Positions 56,901 to 64,000 of a DNA stretch of 64,000 nucleotides are shown piece by piece; positions within the stretch are counted from its first letter, which is position 1; each line of letters opens with the position of its first letter. A program made the translations under genes and the position numbers. The stretch comes from Rosellinia necatrix (Eukaryota; Ascomycota; Sordariomycetes; Xylariales; Xylariaceae). The stretch lies in NCBI GenBank assembly GCA_021209875.1, contig JAGYVD010000007.1:1860001-1924000 (forward strand), written 5' to 3'. Below the pieces are notes generated by a model. It was not told the origin of the DNA, ran no database searches, and worked only from the letters and a program-made list of their open reading frames with translations.

Positions 56901-58919
56901 TACTCGAACGACATACGGCTAGAGGCAGCTGCTTTTGTCCGACAAATGTACCAGACATCTACATTAACACTCCAGATGTTCGTCAGCGCTGGTGGCCTCA
57001 ATGTGCTCGTTGAATTCTTGGATGAAGACTACGACAGCGCCCGTGATCTAGTGTTGATTGGGGTTAATGGAATATGGAACGTTTTCGAGCTACAAGTAAG
57101 TTTCGCTTCCTTTTTTTTTTTTTTTGACATTGAGCTACAAGCTAAGCTATATTATAGGGACCGACCCCAAAGAACGACTTTTGCCGTATATTTTCACGGA
57201 GCAAGGTTCTAGACCCTTTAGCATTGGTGCTACATCGAGTCCTAGATGAAGATGTTGAGACCGACCTAGCAGAACTGATAGAAGGGAGGATTGTGAATAT
57301 ATTCTATCTTTTCTCGCAGGCTGAGAACTACGTTAAAGAAATGGTAGCCGATCGGCAAGTCTTGAAGAGTAGGTTTTGAGAAAGCCCCCACAGTATATGC
57401 GACTAACCCCTTGGTAGGTGTCCTGAAAGATCTCCGACGTATGACGCCTTCGCATCAGATTACCATGTTGAAGTTTATTAAAAACCTCTCCATGCTATCA
57501 ACCACGCTCGATATCCTTCATTCAGCCGATGCGATTGATCTACTGATAGAGCTTCTGAGTAGCAGTATGGAGAAAGAGCATCCTCATTTTCGTGAGATAT
57601 CGAATCAAGTTCTCAATACCATGTTCAATCTCTGTCGACTTAGCAAGGATCGCCAGGAGTATGCGGCCGTTAACGGGATCATACCCATCCTTCTCAAAAT
57701 TATGAAAACCGATCGACCGCCAAAGGAATTTGCCCTGCCTATTTTGTGTGATATGGCCCATTCGGGTAGTAAGGGCCGCAGATACCTTTGGCAGAATAAG
57801 GGTCTGGACTTTTATGTATCTCTTCTCGCTGACCAATACTGGCAAGTAACTGCGCTTGATGCAATTTTTGTCTGGTAAGTTTAACTGAACCCTCCGAGCA
57901 AAAAACCGTCCTAAGTCGAGTTCAGGTTACAAGAAGAGACAGCCAAAGTGGAAAGTCATCTATTGAATGGCAAATTCACGGAGGCTATTGTGTCATGTTT
58001 TCATAACCCAAAGATCAATGCATTCGACCCTAATTTATTGGAGCCGCTTCTAAAACTCCTTCGGCTCTCACCATCGCTGGCAGCATCATTGGCGAAGCCA
58101 GATATGTACTCGGGGATTGCCCAGCGACTTTCACACAAGAAGGCCGTGGTGCGACTCAACCTTCTTCGTCTTGTACGGAACATCTTGGAAGCAAGAGAAT
58201 ACGAGAATACCGTCAATCTCCGGGAGAAGCAGCTTAGATCCCTCCTAGATGCCGTTCGAATTCTAGCAGAGAAAGATTCCGCTGTCCTTGTTCGGAATCT
58301 GGCGTCTGACCTTATTGTCTCCCATATTGGTGGCGCCGTAGATCAATCAGCCCAGGCAACATCGACATCGGCATCGGGATCCTCTCATTCCCGTGTAGGC
58401 CTGAGGCGTATTTATACCCCACCTTCTCTCCATTCTACCCCATATTTCCCTCGCACACCAACCCATGGCTCTCGGCACTCACAATCTTCGGCCTATATCG
58501 AAGTTGCATGCAGTCCAAAGCATTCGGCTGTTGCATTGGCCCACGAGCGGGACGCCTCATTTCAGCGTCCTAGAAGCAGTGACGATACCCCGGGCATCCC
58601 TGTTAGCTCAATTCCGCGCCGAGTTAGTGGCGACGCGCAAGCTGGCATGGGCAGCCCTATCGGGAGCAGGACTAGGATATCCCGAGCCTCGGCGCTGTAC
58701 GCGCGGAACAGCCTGAGTTCATTAGGCGCTCCACGCAGCGAGAGTGAATCCTCCAACAAGGAAAACATGACGGGTTCGAGCGGGCGGAGCGCTCGGTATA
58801 CGACTCGATACTCGCCGCCCACGGGTGTGGGTAGCCCAGGGAGTGGCACGCCGTCTTTCCCGGTGAAGCAGAGGCGAAGCCGAGCACCAAGTGACGGAAA
58901 GAGTAAATGGAGTGCGTAG
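53940..58919 (+). CDS. sepH: Septation-initiation kinase SepH/Cdc7 (STE-type), with four homopolymer frame breaks
   Basis: Protein kinase of the Cdc7/Cdc15 (MAP3K-epsilon-like) family that starts septation and cytokinesis. The ATG at 53940 ([11 protein letters not shown]) opens a disordered basic lead. The kinase domain starts near residue 83 ([17 protein letters not shown]), with [49 protein letters not shown] and [14 protein letters not shown]. After a linker ([24 protein letters not shown]) comes an armadillo-like region ([21 protein letters not shown] to [14 protein letters not shown]) and a Ser-rich tail to 58919. The gene has about a dozen exons. The frame is broken by one extra base at C5 55329-55333, C6 55454-55459, T5 56410-56414 and A6 56539-56544. 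Removing each restores the expected protein ([37 protein letters not shown]) and splice phase. An intact gene with assembly errors is likelier than a pseudogene. Confidence 0.9.
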
Positions 58920-59977
58920 TGGCGCTTCGTAACGTGATGAAGCCGAATGGTGCGCCACTGAGCAGTGGTGGTCCAATCTTCGATGAAATCATCCCCTGAG
59001 AACATAGAGAGTGGCAAGTTTCTGGCTCCTATTAGTACATTGCATTGTTGGCGGCTTCTGATGCTCTTGCACAACGGCGTTTATAAAAGTTATACAAGGG
59101 GGTACGACGTATGAAGACAGGCATCGGGTTGTTGGTTCGATGCGTAACGACCGTGACGAAATGCTGGTTATGAAAACGGCGTCCTGGTCGGGCGGGTAAT
59201 AAAATAATTGCAGCACCGTATTCTCATCATGTGGGGTACATTGATTACGTGGGCGGTACTATTGCAAGACTTGATACCCGAGAGACAGGCATCATATGTA
59301 GCAGTAATGGGAAGTGTGACTGAACAATAGGGTCCCGAATAAGGAGTGAAAGGGGGTTGACTTGACTGTGCTGTGATGTACAAAGTGACTGCCATACCAG
59401 GCCCTCATTTTATAGGTCGCGAGGCCGCGGTTTAAACCTGAACAAGACGAATAAATTTATTTTTAATCGTAGACAATAGTGGCAGTCTCATCATGGCATG
59501 GGCATGACCCCGCGCGGGGGAAGGGGACAACGTCTCACAAACAGCTACACTTTGGCTTACATATATATCTTGCCGATTTCCGGGGTACCTAGGTCAAGTG
59601 TTTAAAGCTCTAGGTAGATGCATGACCATACCTGTTCCTGCCTAATGGTAAAATTGTTGCTATCCATTCTATCCAAACCGATGCCATGCCCGTCCCGGCG
59701 GTACCTGGGTGGCTTAACCTACCTAGTACTTACCTCGTAACATATTTTAACTCAGGACACGCATGCCTCGGTAACTTAAATTCTCATTATGGGTAGCACG
59801 CCATCGCAGCTGCTGTATGTGGCCTGCGGACAGCCACAGCCCATCTATCCCCCACCGGACATACCCCAACCCACAATATCATGTCAAACGAGACCCTCTC
59901 GATGCTCTCCCACGCATAAACATAAAGACACAACCCGAGGAACTCACTGGCTCGTCGTCATTTGAAATATACAAATA
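58920..59977. other. Intergenic region upstream of second SDR
   Basis: About 1 kb. Contains GGTACCTAGGTC near 59583 and TACCTAG words near 59720. No gene is supported; the SDR promoter should be at the right end. Confidence 0.5.
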
Positions 59978-61287
59978 ATGGCATCCGGACCCTCTGATAT
60001 ACAATCGCTTTTTGGCATCGATGGATTGGTGACGGTCGTGACAGGAGGTGGAAGCGGTAAGTTCCCTGGCTCGTAAGAACACCGGACGGACGGACAGGAC
60101 AGTCTTGTGTATTTCGACCGCCAAGATAGAAATGAGAGCTAACGAGCGACGCAGGTATCGGGCTCATGATCGCCCAGGCGCTGGAAGCCAATGGCGCCAC
60201 CGTGTACATCATCGGGCGCCGCAAGGGGAGCCTCGAGAAAGCTGCCGCTACTGCTGTACGTGTGGTTTCTCCTATTCACCCCGACAAGCATACGGGAAGA
60301 CTGCGGCACTCTGAAGATTTATCATGAATGGAGGGAGACCTTATCTCGTTGCGAGAAGTGGTCGTCTGGTGCTCCGTCCCTGGCCCAGGCTCTTTTTATC
60401 CCCCATCCCCGATTCCCGATCCCATGGCCTAACGCCTCTGCCTCAGAAACACGGCAAGATCCACCCAGTGGTCGGCGACGTGACGTCCAAGACCTCGCTG
60501 GCGGCCGCGGCGGCGACCATCGGGAACGCGACGGGCGGGTACGCGGACCTAGTGGTGGCCAACTCGGGCATCGGCGGGCCGATGCTGGGCGGGCTGCCGC
60601 CGGACGCGGACCTCGCGACCTTCCAGAGCCACCTAGCCGCCTGGGACACGGGCGCGTTCACCGAAACCTTCGCAACCAACGTCACAGGCGTGTTCAACAC
60701 CATCGTCGCCTTCCTGCCACTCCTCGACGCCGCCAACAAGCGCGAGGGCCGTCCGAAGCAGCGCAGCCAGGTCGTCGCCACGGGCAGCATTGGCGGCTAC
60801 AACCGCGTGCCCCTCGCAGGCTATGCCTACGGCAGCTCCAAGGCCGCCGTCCACCACATGATGAAGCAATTCGCCACGAGCCTCGTGCCGTACGGCATCC
60901 GCAGCAACGTCATCGCGCCGGGGTGTGAGTCTCACGCTGTACACACACACTCCTCACCCTTCGAGTACTTTTTTTTTTTTTCTAGTCCCTCCCTTTGAGT
61001 AGGGCTGACTTTCAGGTGGGGGACAAGTCTATCCGAGCGAGATGACCGAAGAGATCATCTCGAAGGGCGACGCCGGTGGCTGGCCCAAAAGCATGGTACC
61101 GGAGCAGCGCCCCGGAGATGTCGATGACATCGCCGGCGCAGTGTTGTTTCTAGCTAGTAAAGCCGGCGCGTATATCAACGGCAATGTCCTCGTGACCGAT
61201 GGGGGGCCGATTGGGTGTTGTGCCTTCATCGTACTGATGAATGCGAGGCCGCTAGGCAGTTCGCACTCACTGGGCAACGAGGGTTAA
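59978..61287 (+). CDS. Short-chain dehydrogenase/reductase (classical SDR)
   Basis: NAD(P)-dependent oxidoreductase. Exons are 59978-60056, 60155-60255, 60447-60924 and 61016-61287, about 309 residues. The first splice completes the cofactor motif TGGGSGIGLM (residues 22-31). NSGIGG, the catalytic Ser in VATGSIGG, YAYGSSKAA (catalytic Tyr and Lys) and SNVIAPG are in place. The last acceptor could be TTTCAG at 61015 or a later AAG; both keep the frame and lead into YPSEMTEEI, a typical SDR C-terminal motif. The end departs from the usual DGG-R form: NVLVTDGGPIGCCAFIVLMNAR. Exon 3 is notably GC-rich. Substrate unknown; no metabolic cluster is adjacent. Confidence 0.9.
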
Positions 61288-62540
61288 GGTAAGCTGACAA
61301 CACCGCCTGATGTAACTAAGAAATGAGGCGGGTTAGAACATGAGAACTCCGTGTTGGGGACTAGGAGAATAAGTTGAATATGAGATAAACTACTTATTTA
61401 ATACTATCACAGCGCAAGACGCAAGGCTAGCAAGAATGACGAGAAGTCGTAGCGTGCAGTGGGCATCAGTAAAAAAATATGGGTTGAGGCCGATCCGCAC
61501 TCCTGCGCTTCAGGAGAGCTGTTACAAGGGAGAGGTAAAGGGGAAAGGGGTTAAAGTTATGAATGCTGGATAGAGAAAAATAGAAAGAGGCAGAGAGCTA
61601 CATACCATACACCTCGCCGTACCAGCCCCCGACTAGAACAGAGGACTGACTCGGGACCCATTCAGCAGGTTTCTCTTGGTGAATTTTGAATCTCTGTGCC
61701 TCAGCTTATTATTCTAACGGCTGATCGACTATGCCACTTGTGGTTTGAGCCGCATTCAATTATTCGCTTGCTTTGAATATGAACTCCATGTTGATGATAG
61801 CTAAGAGGTCGACGAGAACTCCAAGGGTGCACCTGATGGTTATCCGGGTGTATTGACGTCCATGCGCCTGCGCTTGTTCCCGTGGCTTTCCCACTTTGAC
61901 CTAAATGTTCCTGGTCCTGCCCTCTTTTTACCGTTCAGATAGGGTTTGGAATATGGTTAAGAGAGCCGTCTTCTCACCAATATCCTTGTGGTTTTTTCTT
62001 GTTTAATCTCCACGCGAGCAAAAAATTAGTTTAATTCCGCTAGGGCCATCCCATTTTAACAGTTACGTTAAAGAAGGACCTTGGACCGCTCACAGGCAGA
62101 AAGACGTTTCTATGATAAAGGGTGTGTTAAAAGGGGATGGCGTGACTAAATCTAGCTTCGGCCTAAACGTTACTTTTTTTATGAATATTGTAGTATGTTG
62201 GAAGTTGGTAGTATGTAAATGTGGTCGTCAATTTTTAATTTTTAATGGCATTTGAGCAGACCATAACGAGTGGTACGTGGTGTGAACATTGACTACTCCT
62301 CCGAGCATGGGAATATGAGATACAAAGGAATAGTAAATGTAGGATGAGACTAGAGTCACATTATCTGTTCCTGGTAAACAATGATTGAAGGAACCGGCGG
62401 GTATCCTGTAATCAAGACTGACACGATATAACGGGTAGACAAGGTTTCTACGAGGAAGTAGTTCAGGTTCTATCTGCTCTTTTCTCTCCTAGGGCAGGAT
62501 GAAAGCAAGTTAAACTTAGCAAGGTGACCAAGTAATAGAG
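61288..62540. other. Intergenic region
   Basis: About 1.25 kb, AT-rich, with no open frame of interest. Short AATTTTTAATTTTTAATGG repeats lie near 62230. Nothing recognisable. Confidence 0.5.
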
Positions 62541-62576
62541 TGAAGATATACAGCCCTCCCCTGCGTAAACTCGGCG

Positions 62577-62584
62577 TATATAAA
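62577..62584 (+). promoter_or_regulatory. TATA box of the acidic secreted protein gene
   Basis: The sequence TATATAAA lies 115-122 bases before the ATG at 62699. Clean TATA boxes are not common in fungal housekeeping genes and suggest regulated expression. Inferred from motif and position only. Confidence 0.5.
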
Positions 62585-62698
62585 CATCCCGGAGCCCCAG
62601 CAACGTACCGGGGTAGATCTCTGTCTATATCATATCCCCGCCGAAGGCCCCTTCCGCGCCCCCTACTTCAGTCTACAGCCTTCTCCTCACCGCACACG

Positions 62699-63707
62699 AT
62701 GGATTTTATTGGCTTAATAATTGGTGTCCTCTCTCCAGCCCTAGCGGCTGCGGTGGGAAACACCCCCAACCCGATGGCAAACATGAGGGAGGTCGTGCTG
62801 TACACACCCACGTACACCATAAAGAATCCTCTGAGCCGGCTGGAGCAGGAGAGCGCGGATATCAAGATACGCTGCGAGGACGTAGGGCCGTACTGCTGGA
62901 ATTTCCCCCTGGACGCCCCGGAGACGGAGAGCTTCGGTGTGCGCGTGTTCTGCAGCGCCGTCGTCCGGCGGAAAGGCCACCAGCACCACGGCGGCAGCGG
63001 CGGCGAGGTCGGCACCGAGATGAAGCGAAAGCGCAGCTACGACATCGAGCCGAGCATCATGCTCCCCTGCCCGCTCGGCGCGGCGTGCGAGCTGACCCTC
63101 GACGTGAATGGCGAGCCGGACGCCCCGGACGTCGTCGTCGCCGTGGGCGGCGCCAATGCCAACGACACAGATGACTACAACGGCGGCGCGTATGGCTACG
63201 GCGGCGGCGGCGGCGGCGGCGGCAACGTCTACGACGAAGACGCCTGGATCTGGTTCGAGAACGATGAGGGCGTGGTCCCGGGCCTGCTGGCCGCCGAGGA
63301 ACAGATAGACGACCCCTCGGCGTGGATCCCTCTGGGAGAGCTCGTCCGCGACGTCGATTACAGCGCCGACTACCTCCCCGACGAGGAGCTCGCGGCTCTC
63401 TACGAGGATCAGGATTACGACGATCAAGATTACGGCACCAAGTACCCCTACTTCCTCTACACCGAGGATACCACCACGGTCGTCGTCGACGACGACGACG
63501 ACGACGACAATAATAACAACAACGACAACAACATATACGATGATGTAGGTGCGGGCAAAGAGCTGCCCATTATCGTCGCTCTCCCGGATCCCCCCGCCCG
63601 ACTTCCCCCGGCACCTCCGCGCCGGCCCGTGGTTCACGTTCAAGTGCGTCGTGCCGGACGAGGACTACCGGACGCATCTGGCGGCGCCCGCGAGCGAAAC
63701 GGTGTAA
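62699..63707 (+). CDS. Secreted acidic protein of unknown family; frame broken at a C6 run
   Basis: I do not recognise the family. The ATG at 62699 opens a signal peptide (MDFIGLIIGVLSPALAAAVG). The mature chain has spaced cysteines (IRCEDVGPYCWNF, RVFCSAVV, MLPCPLGAACEL), suggesting disulphides. A Gly run (63196-63222), an Asp/Tyr-rich acidic stretch and a GAC/AAC trinucleotide repeat coding Asp and Asn runs (about 63485-63535) follow. As written, the C-terminus is Pro/Arg-rich and ends at 63745. Deleting one base of the C6 run at 63590-63595 gives PDFPRHLRAGPWFTFKCVV and a stop at 63707, which matches the aromatic, Cys-containing style of the N-terminal half (335 residues). An effector-like or cell-wall role is speculation. 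Confidence 0.72.
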
Positions 63708-64000
63708 GAGAAAGGAAACAAACCGTCCGTCTGGCGAGCAGATAGGGGGAAGGGAAGGGAGGGGAGAGGGCAATATCAGCTTAACTCGGAGTCTTTGTCG
63801 GTGATTTTTTAAACACCCTCTCCCTCGTCCCCCTTCCCTCTTCCCCCTTCCCCGTCACACGGAGAGCGGTGCTAGCTGGAACATGTCGTTCTTGTCTTTT
63901 TTTTTTTTTTTTTTACCTTGGGGGCATGATTTTAAAACGACAACGTTACGAAAGGTGCTTTGCTAGCCTCCCATACTACCTTTAAAATAATTATTTAGGA
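63708..64000. other. Right-edge non-coding stretch
   Basis: Pyrimidine-rich DNA with CCCTCTCCCTCGTCCCCCTTCC-like runs near 63818-63855 and a T17-type run at about 63897-63915. No gene is visible before the window ends. Confidence 0.5.

Noticed and set aside
62741..63643. 300-codon minus-strand open frame
   Set aside because: Antisense to the acidic secreted protein; its valine run mirrors the GAC repeat on the coding strand.

Overview
The window looks like chromosomal DNA of a filamentous ascomycete (Pezizomycotina, probably Sordariomycetes). Genes carry short introns (about 50-160 nt) with GTRNGT-type donors and CAG/TAG acceptors. The gene set is typical of the group: a Zn2Cys6 regulator, a CFEM protein, a CE5 cutinase, a fungal NACHT protein, a CorA-like multi-exon gene, a septation kinase and mitochondrial RF1. 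I assembled exons by hand from splice signals, reading phase and remembered family features. No alignment was run.

Layout. 0-5 kb: a broken cytochrome P450 and a complete short-chain dehydrogenase. 5-9 kb: a two-exon NACHT/NLR-like protein. 9-14 kb: a single-pass membrane protein, a GNAT acetyltransferase and a secreted cutinase-family esterase. 14-18.7 kb: a gene-poor stretch. 18.7-29 kb: a disordered protein of unknown function, dihydrofolate synthase (FOL3), a SAM methyltransferase, a DUF218/YdcF protein whose stop overlaps that of a convergent alpha/beta-hydrolase, and a Zn2Cys6 regulator. 29.7-36 kb: an eight-exon CorA-like membrane protein and an eIF2-alpha kinase. 37-39.3 kb: a THEM6-like hot-dog protein and a GPI-type CFEM protein. 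40.4-43.1 kb: a graveyard of decayed mobile-element ORFs. 43.8-47 kb: glutamine-dependent NAD+ synthetase in about 16 exons. 47.9-52.3 kb: mitochondrial RF1 and a serine carboxypeptidase. 53.9-59 kb: a SepH/Cdc7-type septation kinase with an armadillo-like C-terminal half. 60-64 kb: a second short-chain dehydrogenase and a secreted acidic protein of unknown family.

The genes do not form one pathway; most are core housekeeping genes mixed with accessory ones. The P450/SDR pair at the left edge could be the remnant of a small metabolic locus, but this is inference only.

The strongest pattern in the window is not a gene. At least nine places show a reading frame broken by exactly one extra base inside a homopolymer of 4-6 nt. 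Removing that base restores a continuous, family-like protein, and where a downstream splice phase exists it then fits. Affected genes are the P450, the THEM6-like gene, the CFEM gene, the septation kinase (four times) and the acidic secreted protein. This points either to systematic homopolymer overcalling in the assembly or to real frameshift decay. I found no convincing undescribed multi-gene system.
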